42,465 nt of DNA from JBOGUF01 sp050696075 (lineage in GTDB: Bacteria > Chloroflexota > Chloroflexia > Thermomicrobiales > UBA6265): NCBI GenBank assembly GCA_050696075.1, contig JBOGUF010000107.1:1-42465 (forward strand). The letters run 5' to 3'. How positions within the stretch are numbered: the stretch's first letter is position 1; each line of letters starts with the position of its first letter. Below, in pieces: positions 8,738 through 16,441 of the stretch. The notes beneath the pieces were generated by a model, which saw only the letters and a program-made list of their open reading frames with translations, was not told the origin of the DNA and ran no database searches. The position numbers and the translations under genes are program-made.

Positions 8738-9124
8738 GTGTCGGTCGAGCTCTTGACGAATGCGCGGGATCAGGTCTTGCCGATGCTGCGCATTGTCGCT
8801 GAGGAATATCGGCATCGGGTGCCGGAGGGGTACCCGGTGGTGGTCGATAGCCCGGATCGAGGTGTCGTGGGCATCGAGCTCGATGCGAGCTACGCTCTCT
8901 ACTTCGTCACGGACGGCGAGCAGCTCCTAGCGGACCTTTACTACCGGTCGCCGCGCATCGACGCGCGCTCCAGCGCCAGTCGGGCGAAGTTCAGCGGCGC
9001 GCCGTTTCAGGACCGCCGCCGCCTCGGCGCCTCGGTCTCCGATCAGACAGCGCGCAACCTGATCGCCGAACTCAAGTCCCGGTGGAACTTCCAGCCGATG
9101 CTGATTCACATCTCCGATACGTAA
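8738..9124 (+). CDS. Hypothetical protein, 128 aa
   Basis: GTG start after AGGGGGAG. Composition is that of an ordinary soluble cytosolic protein. A central beta-rich segment (V-V-G-I-E-L-D-A-S-Y-A-L-Y-F-V) is followed by an Arg/Ser-rich loop. I recognise no family. It is convergent with ndk and flanked on both sides by parS-like sites, which says nothing clear about its role. Confidence 0.6.
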   Translation: MSVELLTNARDQVLPMLRIVAEEYRHRVPEGYPVVVDSPDRGVVGIELDASYALYFVTDGEQLLADLYYRSPRIDARSSASRAKFSGAPFQDRRRLGASVSDQTARNLIAELKSRWNFQPMLIHISDT

Positions 9125-9180
9125 CCCGCTTGCTCCTTGGTGATCGTGATGCATCCATGTATGGGCGAATCTGCCGTCCG

Positions 9181-9196
9181 CGTTTCACGTGAAACG
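9181..9196. promoter_or_regulatory. parS-like site 2
   Basis: CGTTTCACGTGAAACG is a perfect palindrome matching the parS consensus at 14 of 16 positions. It lies in the short convergent gap between the 128-aa gene and ndk. Confidence 0.75.
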
Positions 9197-9202
9197 TGAA
9201 CG

Positions 9203-9661
9203 CTAGTCGGACAGCACCCAGCGATCAATGTCGCGCTCGTAATTGAGCACGCGATCGCCGAAAAAGAGCGCGACTTCACGCGCGGCACTCTCGCCACTAT
9301 CGGACCCGTGGATCAGATTGCGACCAACGGTTAGTCCAAGGTCGCCGCGGATGGTGCCTGGACCGGCCTCGGCTGGCCGGGTCGATCCCATCGTGGCGCG
9401 AGTCACCGCGACGGCATTCGGCCCTTCGAGTACGAGAATGACCACCGGGCAGGCCGTGATGAAGTCGACCAGCCCTTCATAGAACGGCTTCCCCTCGTGT
9501 TCCGCGTAGTGCCGTTGAGCGTGCGCGCGGTCGATCTGCCGCATCTCCATCGCCACGATCTTGAGGCCCCGCCGCTCGAGCCGGCCGATGATCTCGCCGA
9601 CGAGGCCGCGCTGGACTCCGTCTGGCTTGACGATGACCAGCGTCCGTTCAATTCCTGCCAC
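9203..9661 (-). CDS. ndk: Nucleoside diphosphate kinase
   Basis: 152 aa. Transfers the gamma phosphate of ATP to NDPs through a phosphohistidine. The active-site block N-L-I-H-G-S-D-S-G-E-S-A has the catalytic His118, and the N-terminal E-R-T-L-V-I-V-K-P-D-G-V is typical. The GTG at 9661 is preferred because GGAGGAG lies 8 bases upstream; a longer reading to 9700 adds 13 residues without homology. It sits with dcd in a small nucleotide-metabolism neighbourhood. Confidence 0.93.
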   Translation of the reverse strand: MAGIERTLVIVKPDGVQRGLVGEIIGRLERRGLKIVAMEMRQIDRAHAQRHYAEHEGKPFYEGLVDFITACPVVILVLEGPNAVAVTRATMGSTRPAEAGPGTIRGDLGLTVGRNLIHGSDSGESAAREVALFFGDRVLNYERDIDRWVLSD

Positions 9662-9786
9662 GCGCCTCGCTCCTCCGGCCTTCGCTTCGTCCGCCGACAC
9701 AATCCGGCGGATGGCTCAGGCCATCCGCCGCGACTCGATCCCGAATGTCGAAACCTAGCACACCGCTCACCTTTCGGCCATCGCCA

Positions 9787-9954
9787 CTATCTGCCGTCGG
9801 GCGACGCCGCCGTTTCCCGTTGCGCCTCGGCGCGTTTGCGGTTCTTCTTCGAGCGCATCCGCGCTTGTTCCAGCGTCCAGAGCGTGACCACGGTCGCAAT
9901 CACTAGAGGCACGACAATGACCATCGCCAGTAAGCCGTACTCTTGCCATCCCAT
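9787..9954 (-). CDS. Small single-pass membrane protein, 55 aa
   Basis: Begins M-G-W-Q-E-Y-G-L-L-A and has one hydrophobic helix (about residues 7-26) followed by a strongly basic tail (R-M-R-S-K-K-N-R-K-R). GGATGG precedes the ATG. It lies about 125 bases upstream of ndk on the same strand. Role unknown; the topology suggests a cytoplasmic positive tail. Confidence 0.55.
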   Translation of the reverse strand: MGWQEYGLLAMVIVVPLVIATVVTLWTLEQARMRSKKNRKRAEAQRETAASPDGR

Positions 9955-10116
9955 GTTTTCCATCCCAACGCTGGATCGAATCGGTCGCGTGGATGATACC
10001 AGCCACGCTGCCGCCGCCTCGGTTGCAAGGTGTCTTGCGCCCGCGCATGAGAGACGCTACCGTGCATGGGTACACCATCCCCAGTTCACCTTCGATCGCC
10101 CGGCAAGGCAAATCGC

Positions 10117-10452
10117 ATGGCACCCTCCGTCCCCGACTTGCCACAGTGGCGCGAACGTGCCGGCGACCATTCGTCGGACGGCGACGCCACGTTCAGCCCG
10201 TGGCTGCTGGTCTGGACGATCCTGGTCGCCAAGATCGGGACGTTGGGCATCATCGTGATTGCGGCACGTTCGGGGGAAGGCGGGGCTTTGATCGCGGCGA
10301 CGAGTATCCCGTGGGTATTTGCAGCCGCGGCGCTGGTCCTGGGTCCGCTGCTCTTTCGCTACCGATTGCGCCGCGTGCGTGCCCGCCGCGACGAGTTGCG
10401 GCGGCAGGAATGGATGGAGTTGGATGCTGTTTCACGTGAAACAGGCCGCTGA
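10117..10452 (+). CDS. Small two-helix membrane protein, 111 aa
   Basis: Two hydrophobic segments (about 31-52, W-L-L-V-W-T-I-L-V-A..., and about 64-82, I-P-W-V-F-A-A-A-A-L-V-L-G) are followed by a basic Arg-rich helix (R-L-R-R-V-R-A-R-R-D-E-L-R-R). ATG at 10117 is chosen over an upstream in-frame ATG because the added residues are unstructured. The last five or six codons are embedded in a perfect parS site. No family recognised. Confidence 0.55.
   Translation: MAPSVPDLPQWRERAGDHSSDGDATFSPWLLVWTILVAKIGTLGIIVIAARSGEGGALIAATSIPWVFAAAALVLGPLLFRYRLRRVRARRDELRRQEWMELDAVSRETGR
10428..10443. promoter_or_regulatory. Consensus parS site
   Basis: TGTTTCACGTGAAACA matches the ParB-binding consensus at all 16 positions and extends to a perfect 18-bp palindrome. 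It overlaps the 3' end of a coding sequence, as parS sites often do. ParB bound here would mark the origin region for segregation. Confidence 0.9.
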
Positions 10453-10487
10453 GCCACGACGCGCCTGCCGCCCCTTCCTTAAATGCC

Positions 10488-10513
10488 GAGCCCCCTGTTG
10501 CAGCAGGGGGCTC
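10488..10513. terminator. Strong hairpin without a T tract
   Basis: GAGCCCCCTG and CAGGGGGCTC form a perfect 10-bp stem around a TTGCAG loop, 35 bases after the small membrane-protein gene. No run of T follows on either strand, so intrinsic termination is uncertain. Confidence 0.45.
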
Positions 10514-10671
10514 CGCGGGGGTCGTTGGCGTCGACCGGTGAGGGAAGGGGGGGAACCGGTCGCGCTCTAGCAATGGTAGCTGGGCCACCATGGAGAAAAC
10601 TGGTCTGTTCGGATACCGGGCCGGGCACGATTGGATCATGTTCCTAGAACCAACGCCCTAATTACCCCGCG

Positions 10672-11427
10672 TCAACGATCGCTGACCGCGAGTCCAGGTG
10701 GCTCGCTCAGCCCGGCCGTGTGGACCGGAAAGGATGCGAGTTGCTCGTGGGCGCGCACGGTCGCCAGGAGCACTTGATCCATAAAGTGCCCGATCTCCAC
10801 GAACACCCGCGCGGCGCGCTTCGCCGCCAACCCCTCGTCGTCGATCAACCCCATCACGGCGTGCAGCACCGGGAACCGAAAGTAGAGAAACGCCTCGACT
10901 GTTTCGGCGGCACTGAGGCCGGCCCGTCCGCCGGCACGCCCGTAGTGCTCCCCGATCTGCTGCCCTTCGCGCAAGTAGGCCAGGCGATCGCGCTCGGCCT
11001 GGACCACGGCGTAGCGGACGGCGAGGTCTACCAATCGCCGACCCAATCGGCGGTATTCCTCCCGCGTCGCGGCGCTGTACGCCTTGAACCAGCGCCGCTC
11101 GCGGGCCGCGCGCAAATAGTCGTCCTCGTACGCCATCAGGGAGCGATCGGTCAGCGTCTGCCGGCTGACCCGCGGCCGTTCCTGCTGGCCGGCGCTCAGC
11201 CCGAGCAGGGCCTGTAAATCCTCTTCGAGGTAGCGCCGGTGGCCACCCGGTGTGCGAAAGACCGGCACCTTGCCGGCATCGCTCCACCGGCGCAGCGTCG
11301 ACTGATCGACCCCGAGATACCGACACGCCTCGTTAATCGAGAGCCAGCGCCCGCCGGCTCGCGCGGACGACTGATCAAGGCGATCCCGGCCGCCCATTGC
11401 GCCGCCGGACCTCGGGATCTGGATCAT
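10672..11427 (-). CDS. Excisionase/MerR-type HTH regulator with helical C-terminal domain
   Basis: 251 aa. Residues about 27-70 are a MerR/BldC-like winged helix: W-L-S-I-N-E-A-C-R-Y-L-G-V, then T-L-R-R-W and the wing R-T-P-G-G-H-R-R-Y. The C-terminal 170 residues are all helical and contain A-E-T-V-E-A-F-L-Y-F-R-F-P-V-L, which resembles the RsbRD-type/globin-like sensor helices of stress regulators (my comparison, not tested). ATG at 11427 follows GGGAGGGT and lies 127 bases below a strong promoter, ruling out the upstream frame extension. Likely a transcription factor with a ligand- or partner-sensing domain. Confidence 0.75.
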   Translation of the reverse strand: MIQIPRSGGAMGGRDRLDQSSARAGGRWLSINEACRYLGVDQSTLRRWSDAGKVPVFRTPGGHRRYLEEDLQALLGLSAGQQERPRVSRQTLTDRSLMAYEDDYLRAARERRWFKAYSAATREEYRRLGRRLVDLAVRYAVVQAERDRLAYLREGQQIGEHYGRAGGRAGLSAAETVEAFLYFRFPVLHAVMGLIDDEGLAAKRAARVFVEIGHFMDQVLLATVRAHEQLASFPVHTAGLSEPPGLAVSDR

Positions 11428-11560
11428 CGTCGAACCCTCCCGCCGCCGTCCGAGCGCCCCCATGCGCCCGTCGCACGGTCGTCCACCGCCCCAAGCGGCA
11501 CGATCGCCCGACCGTTTCACGAGTCCTTCGAGATCGGGCGCTGTCCCCTCCGGGCCGGCT

Positions 11561-11588
11561 AGTGTACCGGGTTGGGACAGGCTGTCAA
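11561..11588 (-). promoter_or_regulatory. Sigma-70 promoter of the HTH regulator gene
   Basis: On the minus strand TTGACA (11588-11583) and TACACT (11566-11561) are separated by 16 bases. The leader to the ATG at 11427 is about 125 bases. Confidence 0.65.
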
Positions 11589-11699
11589 CGGGGTTTGCCG
11601 GCCAATTTCGCCGCCGTATGTCCCATGCCCGAACCATCCAAACCGCCTAACACACCACCCTACCGAAGGTCCCGCCCAATCACGTCTACCCTGACGCGA

Positions 11700-12095
11700 T
11701 CAGTCATCAGGGCGAGCGCCAGGGGTCAGCAGCAGGAACTGATCGACCGCGAGCAGCCGTAACACCAGACGCACCGGACGCGGCATCAGGCGCAACCCCG
11801 CGTCGCCCTGCACGATGCGCGGCGCCCCGACCGGGATCGACACCCCGCCACGCAGCAGGACGCCTCCCTTGGCCGCCTGGAGGTTCTTCACCCAGTCGCG
11901 GTCGGCTCCGTAGGTCAGCGCAATCACGACGTCGGAATCGCGGGGGAAGGCCCCCACCAGCGTGCGGTATTCCCGCCCCGACGTTCGCCCGCGATGGACG
12001 ACGACGGCCAAGGGGGGCAACCACCCGGCGAAAGGCCGCATGAACGGGTTCGTGACAGTACGATTGGTCCGCGCCAAACGTTCGGGGAGGGGCAC
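11700..12095 (-). CDS. Deazaflavin (F420)-type nitroreductase-family oxidoreductase
   Basis: 131 aa, GTG start after AGGAAAGGA. Small split-barrel protein of the DUF385/Ddn type: V-V-V-H-R-G-R-T-S-G-R-E-Y-R-T at about 31-45, then a central Y-G-A-D-R-D-W-V-K-N-L. These proteins use F420H2 (or related flavins) to reduce diverse substrates. Substrate unknown. It is divergent from ctaB. Confidence 0.75.
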   Translation of the reverse strand: MPLPERLARTNRTVTNPFMRPFAGWLPPLAVVVHRGRTSGREYRTLVGAFPRDSDVVIALTYGADRDWVKNLQAAKGGVLLRGGVSIPVGAPRIVQGDAGLRLMPRPVRLVLRLLAVDQFLLLTPGARPDD

Positions 12096-12235
12096 GATAC
12101 CGTCCTTTCCTCGTCTTGATGATCGGCAGGCTGACCGCCGGTAATGAGCCGGGGGTTACGCCGTACGACCGACGCGAACAACCGAAACGTGACCAGATGC
12201 ACGGACAACAGACCAATTTCTCTAACGCGTCACGG

Positions 12236-12241
12236 TACAAT
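12236..12241 (+). promoter_or_regulatory. Candidate -10 (TACAAT) for ctaB
   Basis: TACAAT lies 120 bases before the ctaB start. The -35 region is poor. A transcript from here would carry a leader ending in a 7-bp repeat array. Confidence 0.35.
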
Positions 12242-12293
12242 AGCCGGACGCGGCGCCGCGGGGGCGCGATGCGCCAGCGCGGCGCTCTGATAC

Positions 12294-12342
12294 GCTGAAC
12301 GCTGAAAGCCGATAGCTGACGGCTGACGGCTGACGGCTCAAT
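12294..12342. repeat. 7-bp tandem array (GCTGACG type) in the ctaB leader
   Basis: Seven units: GCTGAAC, GCTGAAA, GCCGATA, three identical GCTGACG, then GCTCAAT. The ribosome site follows immediately. Units are perfect in the core and degenerate at the edges. The same three-unit core plus GCTCA precedes sucC at 40080. Confidence 0.85.
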
Positions 12343-12355
12343 CACGAGAGGATCC

Positions 12356-13288
12356 ATGACGCGGCGTTTTCGTCTTGCCGGCCTCACCGCCGTAAGCGCC
12401 AGCCTTCGACACGGTCTCGGCAGACCGCGGCACACGATCGCCGACTACCTCGCCCTCACCAAGCCGGGGATTCTCTCGCTGCTCCTGGCGACGACCCTCG
12501 GCGGCATGCTGGCCGGCGCGGCGGGGCTGCCGCCGCTTTCGCTGGTGATCGCGACCTTGATTGGCGGCGCGCTCGCCGCCGGCGGCGCCAACGCGCTCAA
12601 CTGCTACATCGACCGCGACATCGACCAGGAGATGCACCGCACCCGCCACCGGGCGACCGCCACCGGGCGGATCAGTCCGCGCGCCGCCCTGGTCTTCGGG
12701 ATCGCGATCTCGGCGCTGGCGATGGTGGTCTTCCTCGTCTTCGTCAACTGGCTGGCGGCGCTGCTGGCGCTGATCGGCAACCTCTACTACGTGCTTGTCT
12801 ATACGATGTGGCTCAAGCGGCGAACGCCGCAAAACATCGTCATCGGCGGGGCGGCGGGGGCGGTGCCGCCGATGGTCGGCTGGGCGGCGGCGACCGGCGA
12901 CCTCGCGGTCGCGGCCTTTATCCTCTTCGCCATCATCTACTACTGGACGCCACCCCACTTTTGGGCGCTGGCCCTGCTCAAGCAAGGAGAGTACGGCCGG
13001 GCCGCCGTGCCGATGCTGCCGGTGGTAGCGGGGGAGGCGGAAACGCGGCGACAGGTTCTCCTCTACAGCGTCCTGCTGGCCGCCGTTTCGCTGATGCTCA
13101 CCCCCTTCGGCTTCGGGGCGATCTACTTCGCCGGCGCGGTCGTCCTCAACGGTCTCTTCCTCTGGTTAGCGATCGTGGTCTACCGCCAGGCGACCAAGCG
13201 CGCCGCCCGCCACCTCTTCTTCTATTCCCTCTGGTATCTCGCCTTCATCTTCGCCGCCATGGTTGCCGACCGGCTGGTTTTGGCGTAG
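12356..13288 (+). CDS. ctaB: Protohaem IX farnesyltransferase (haem O synthase)
   Basis: 310 aa UbiA-superfamily membrane enzyme that farnesylates haem b to haem O for terminal oxidases. The first Asp-rich motif is N-A-L-N-C-Y-I-D-R-D-I-D (about 82-93), followed by the M-x-R-T-R-x-R segment (M-H-R-T-R-H-R). Y-Y-W-T-P-P-H-F-W-A-L-A-L is diagnostic of the CtaB/CyoE branch. Nine hydrophobic segments fit the family. The gene is flanked by inverted 7-bp arrays upstream (12294) and downstream (13294). Confidence 0.93.
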   Translation: MTRRFRLAGLTAVSASLRHGLGRPRHTIADYLALTKPGILSLLLATTLGGMLAGAAGLPPLSLVIATLIGGALAAGGANALNCYIDRDIDQEMHRTRHRATATGRISPRAALVFGIAISALAMVVFLVFVNWLAALLALIGNLYYVLVYTMWLKRRTPQNIVIGGAAGAVPPMVGWAAATGDLAVAAFILFAIIYYWTPPHFWALALLKQGEYGRAAVPMLPVVAGEAETRRQVLLYSVLLAAVSLMLTPFGFGAIYFAGAVVLNGLFLWLAIVVYRQATKRAARHLFFYSLWYLAFIFAAMVADRLVLA

Positions 13289-13293
13289 GTCGA

Positions 13294-13307
13294 GCCGTCA
13301 GCCGTCC
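13294..13307. repeat. Two 7-bp units (GCCGTCA, GCCGTCC) after ctaB
   Basis: These two units are in the opposite orientation to the array before ctaB, so the gene is bracketed by inverted arms. Confidence 0.5.
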
Positions 13308-13415
13308 ATTCGCCATTGGACACGTTGTTAGCTAATTCGTGGGCTGATAAACTAGCGGGAGGCAGACGGGACGCGATCCGCCGCCCGTGTTGTCTGTTCT
13401 TGAAAGGAGATCACG

Positions 13416-13745
13416 ATGCCCCGGACGGTTTCGGCCACCGAGGCGAAGAACACGCTCGGCTCGCTCATCCGCTGGGTGAACGACTGCAACGACGATGTCA
13501 TCGTCGAGCGGCAGGGTAAGCCGCATGTCGCCATCATTTCGTTCGCTGAGTACGAGCAGTTCAAGCTGCTTCGCGAGCAGAAGCGTCGCCAGGAAGCGAT
13601 TGCGACCTTGCGGGCGTTGCGCGAAAAAATCACGGCGAGCAACGCTGACATGACGCCGGACGAGGTGGACGAGTTCGCCAATCGCGTTCGTCACGACGTG
13701 GTGCAGGGGCTCATCGATAAAGGCTCGATTCGCTTCGTGGAGTGA
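13416..13745 (+). CDS. Phd/YefM-family antitoxin
   Basis: 109 aa with a near-ideal AAGGAGAT ribosome site. The N-terminus is a Phd/YefM DNA-binding domain (V-S-A-T-E-A-K-N-T-L-G-S-L-I then R-Q-G-K-P-H-V-A-I-I-S). A C-terminal helix probably wraps the toxin. Twelve bases downstream begins a PIN toxin, the usual order. Phd proteins normally repress their own operon. Confidence 0.85.
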   Translation: MPRTVSATEAKNTLGSLIRWVNDCNDDVIVERQGKPHVAIISFAEYEQFKLLREQKRRQEAIATLRALREKITASNADMTPDEVDEFANRVRHDVVQGLIDKGSIRFVE

Positions 13746-13757
13746 TCGACTGATCCG

Positions 13758-14195
13758 ATGCGAGTCCTCCTCGATACGAATGTCCTCATCAGCTACCTCC
13801 TCCCGTCGGGAAGAGAACCGGGCACGATCCATCAGATCGTCGAAGCGGCCTTCGCCGGTGATTTCCGGCTACTGGCTGCCGAGCAAACGATCCAGGAATT
13901 GCTCTCGACCGTCTCGACCAGGCCGTACTTCACCGCCCGTATCACTTCCGATCAGCTCGCGTCCTTCGTCGAAGCTCTCCGTGCGATTGCCGAAGTGCTG
14001 CCCCATCCGCTCGGCGACCTGCCGGCCATCGTTCGCGATCCTGACGACGATGTCATCCTGGCAATCGCGATCATGGGAGAAGCCGACTATTTGGTCACGG
14101 GCGATCGGGATTTGCTTGCAATCCGGGACGTCATGGCGTCTCCACGTATCGTGCATCCGTCCGAGTTCGTCACAGGTGTTCTGCGCCGCGAATAA
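13758..14195 (+). CDS. PIN-domain toxin (VapC-like, COG1569 type)
   Basis: 145 aa. Predicted Mg-dependent ribonuclease. The acidic PIN residues are visible: Asp in L-L-D-T-N at residue 6, Glu in Q-E-L-L near 47, Asp in R-D-P-D-D-D-V near 95, and Asp in T-G-D-R-D-L near 115. It is the only toxin in the window that appears complete. Pairs with the Phd/YefM gene just upstream. Confidence 0.87.
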   Translation: MRVLLDTNVLISYLLPSGREPGTIHQIVEAAFAGDFRLLAAEQTIQELLSTVSTRPYFTARITSDQLASFVEALRAIAEVLPHPLGDLPAIVRDPDDDVILAIAIMGEADYLVTGDRDLLAIRDVMASPRIVHPSEFVTGVLRRE

Positions 14196-14380
14196 ACGCG
14201 GGCCGCGGGAAGGCGCCTGCGCATGGCGTGGCGATTGCGTACACTGTGCGTGAGCGGGTGTCCCGACTCTGTCCGTCAGTTCTCAACGAGGCGAACGGCG
14301 ACCCATCAACGCGGTCCGGGGAGCAGCCACCGGCCGCCTTTACCGTTCCGATTACGTGACGACGAGGAGCGTATTGCCCG

Positions 14381-15136
14381 GTGCCCGAATTCGGAATCGC
14401 CTCCCAAATCCTCAGCATCATCCTCATCGATCTTATCCTCTCGGGCGACAACGCCGTCGTCATTGGCATGGCCGCGCGCCGCCTCTCGCCGGAAAACCGG
14501 CGGCGGGCGATCATCTTCGGCGGCGGGGGGGCCGTCGTGCTGCGGATCATCTTCACCGCGATGGCCGCGCTGCTGCTCGACGTGCCGTACTTGCAGGCGG
14601 CCGGCGGCATCCTGCTCCTCTACATCGCTCTCAAGCTCGTCCGACCCCAGCACCACGCTGAGCACGTCGCCGAGGCCGGCTCGCTGCGGGAGGCGATCAA
14701 GACGATCGTGCTGGCCGACGTCGTAATGAGCCTGGACAACATCCTGGCCGTCGGCGGCGCGGCGCATGGCAACCTCTGGCTCCTCCTCTTCGGCCTGGTG
14801 CTCTCGATCCCGATTCTGCTTTTCGGCAGCGAGTTGGTCGCCCGCCTCCTCGGCCGGTTCCCGATCCTGGTCTACGTCGGCGCGTTCGTCCTGATCTGGA
14901 CGGCCGTCGCCATGATCCTCCACGACCGACTGGTGGGCGACCGATTCCACGTGACCTGGTGGCATGAGGCGCTGGCGACGCTGGTCGCGTCCGCCGTCAT
15001 CATTGGCATCGGACTTGTGGTACAACGACGGAATACCTCCAGCGAAGCGGCAGCGGTGGCACGGAATGAGCGAGAGAGAGTCGCGTCACGCCCTTGGTCG
15101 CGGAGCGGCACAGGCGTCGAATCGAGCGTTGAATAG
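14381..15136 (+). CDS. TerC-family membrane protein (YjbE-like)
   Basis: 251 aa with seven hydrophobic segments. Family metal motifs: S-G-D-N-A-V-V-I-G at 21-29 and S-L-D-N-I-L-A-V near 117-124, each with the conserved Asp-Asn pair in the membrane. TerC proteins are linked to Mn2+ export or metalation of secreted enzymes. GTG start with GAGGAG 10 bases upstream. The last 30 residues are hydrophilic. Confidence 0.85.
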   Translation: MPEFGIASQILSIILIDLILSGDNAVVIGMAARRLSPENRRRAIIFGGGGAVVLRIIFTAMAALLLDVPYLQAAGGILLLYIALKLVRPQHHAEHVAEAGSLREAIKTIVLADVVMSLDNILAVGGAAHGNLWLLLFGLVLSIPILLFGSELVARLLGRFPILVYVGAFVLIWTAVAMILHDRLVGDRFHVTWWHEALATLVASAVIIGIGLVVQRRNTSSEAAAVARNERERVASRPWSRSGTGVESSVE

Positions 15137-15155
15137 CGAACAACGAGGGACACGG

Positions 15156-15863
15156 ATGGCCCACCAGGCGGGAATGATGACGCATCAGGCACAGGCGGAG
15201 CGCCGAACCGGCGCGCGCGTGTTACACCCGTGGTGCGCGTTAGGGGCGTTGATCGCGGCGCTGGGGCTGACGGCGATCAGGGCCGGCAGCAACGTACTGA
15301 CTAGCGACGTCGCGGTCACGCGCGGGGTGCAGGGTGCGCCGATGCCCTTGGCCTCCGATCTCGCCCACATCGGTTATTGGATCGGCGCCACGCCGGTCAC
15401 GGTCGCCCTCGCCGCCTTCGGCGCCACGATCTTTGCCCTGGTCGGTCACCGTGCCGAAGCCCTGCTCCTACTCGGCACCATCGCCGCGCGCTGCCTCAAC
15501 CCGCTGCTGAAGTGGATTACCGATAGCCCGCGTCCGTCGTCCGCCTCGGTGAACATCCGGGAGGAACCGAGTGGCCTCGGCTTTCCCAGCAGTCATGCGA
15601 TGGGGGTGGTGATCCTCTTCGGCGCCATCGCCTACCTCGCCGATCGCCTGATTCCGCACCGCACCGCGCGGCTCACCGTGCAAGGGCTCTGCCTGCTGGC
15701 GATCCTGATCACCGGCTTCGGGCGCGTCTACAATGGCGCCCACTGGCCGACCGACGTCATTGGCGGCTACCTCTACGGCGCTGGCTTGCTCTTGCTGGTC
15801 ATCGCCGCTTACCGCGCGACGAGGCGGCCGGCGCTCCGCCCCATGCCGATCGCGCGCCTCTAG
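15156..15863 (+). CDS. PAP2-family membrane phosphatase
   Basis: 235 aa. All three lipid-phosphatase motifs are present: K-W-I-T-D-S-P-R-P (K-x6-R-P), P-S-S-H-A (P-S-G-H type) and R-V-Y-N-G-A-H-W-P-T-D-V with the second catalytic His and the Asp. Such enzymes dephosphorylate undecaprenyl pyrophosphate or phosphatidyl lipids at the outer membrane face. ATG at 15156 is 20 bases after the TerC gene; 15174 and 15177 are alternative starts. A terminator follows at 16078. Confidence 0.85.
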   Translation: MAHQAGMMTHQAQAERRTGARVLHPWCALGALIAALGLTAIRAGSNVLTSDVAVTRGVQGAPMPLASDLAHIGYWIGATPVTVALAAFGATIFALVGHRAEALLLLGTIAARCLNPLLKWITDSPRPSSASVNIREEPSGLGFPSSHAMGVVILFGAIAYLADRLIPHRTARLTVQGLCLLAILITGFGRVYNGAHWPTDVIGGYLYGAGLLLLVIAAYRATRRPALRPMPIARL

Positions 15864-16077
15864 GAGCGAGGACCCCAAGGCCCGAAAGGCGACACCCGAA
15901 CGGCACACCCCATTCGGCCTACCTCCGTTGACGCCATGTCACCAATTCGACCGCCGGGATGAATCCAACCGGGCCAGTGGTCCGTAGATCAAGACGAGAG
16001 CGTCGCCCCAACAATTCCGATGCTCTCTCCCAAGCCCGTGGAGCGCCGCACACGCTCCACCCCTCCCCTTCCCGCAT

Positions 16078-16111
16078 GGGCCCGGCCGCAAGGCCGGGTC
16101 CGTGTTTTTTT
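16078..16111 (+). terminator. Intrinsic terminator after the PAP2 gene
   Basis: GGGCCCGGCC and GGCCGGGTCC pair over 10 bp (one G-T) around a GCAA loop and are followed by GTG and seven T. This is the clearest Rho-independent terminator in the window. Confidence 0.85.
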
Positions 16112-16115
16112 GCGA

Positions 16116-16157
16116 GCCGTCAGCCGTCAGCCGTCAGCCGTCAGCTATCAGCTTTCA
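16116..16157. repeat. 7-bp tandem array (GCCGTCA type)
   Basis: Four GCCGTCA units followed by GCTATCA and GCTTTCA. It is inverted relative to the array at 16300, with the palindromic element between them. Confidence 0.85.
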
Positions 16158-16178
16158 GCTACGGCCTTCCGCACCCCG

Positions 16179-16275
16179 CCCCGTCATGCCGAGCAGATTG
16201 CCGAGGAAGCTGCCTCAGATGAGGGACGCGGTTCGCCAGGGCCAGATGCCTCGACTTCGCTCGGCATGACAGGGG
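16179..16275. repeat. Palindromic dispersed element, CCCCGTCATGCCGAG ends
   Basis: CCCCGTCATGCCGAG at 16179-16193 and CTCGGCATGACAGGGG at 16260-16275 are terminal inverted repeats around about 97 bases, the most complete copy of this family here. Confidence 0.7.
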
Positions 16276-16299
16276 AGGGGAGCGTCACGACATGACGAT

Positions 16300-16348
16300 G
16301 CTAACGGCTAACGGCTGACGGCTGACGGCTGACGGCTGACGGCTGACC
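16300..16348. repeat. 7-bp tandem array (GCTGACG type) at the dnaA promoter
   Basis: Two GCTAACG, four GCTGACG and one GCTGACC in perfect 7-base register. It ends 11 bases before the dnaA -35. Confidence 0.88.
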
Positions 16349-16359
16349 GCTCGTCAATG

Positions 16360-16388
16360 TTGCGCCGGATGCATGGCGGTGCTACGAT
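16360..16388 (+). promoter_or_regulatory. dnaA promoter
   Basis: TTGCGC (16360-16365) and TACGAT (16383-16388) are 17 bases apart; the -10 has an upstream TGC, an extended -10. The inferred start leaves a leader of about 45 bases before the chosen dnaA ATG. Confidence 0.6.
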
Positions 16389-16441
16389 GCCCCACCAGAA
16401 GTGTCCGTACACAAGTGGCATGCCCCCGGAGCAATTGCGGG

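Larger units (their letters stand above)
15864..16359. other. Composite repeat region before dnaA
   Basis: About 500 bases without a gene: an 8-bp hairpin (GTGGAGCG/CGCTCCAC, 16038-16060), an intrinsic terminator, a 7-bp array, a 97-bp palindromic element, and a second array in inverse orientation that ends 11 bases before the dnaA -35. No DnaA-box cluster is visible. Confidence 0.6.

Noticed and set aside
9767..10144. 125-codon minus-strand frame overlapping the 55-residue membrane-protein gene
   Set aside because: Cys/Arg-rich, no ribosome site; the shorter frame in another phase has a hydrophobic helix and basic tail.
14196..14380. Possible yybP-ykoY manganese riboswitch before the TerC gene
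   Set aside because: GGGGAGCAGCC resembles one conserved loop, and TerC genes often carry this riboswitch, but only about 60 bases remain to the start and the second loop and closing helix were not found. A covariance-model scan would decide.
14944..14957. ATTCCACGTGACCT as a fourth parS site
   Set aside because: Core CACGTG is present but the flanks are asymmetrical and it lies within conserved TerC coding sequence; likely chance.
16116..16348. CRISPR-like array
   Set aside because: Units are 7 bases with no spacers; no cas genes in the window.
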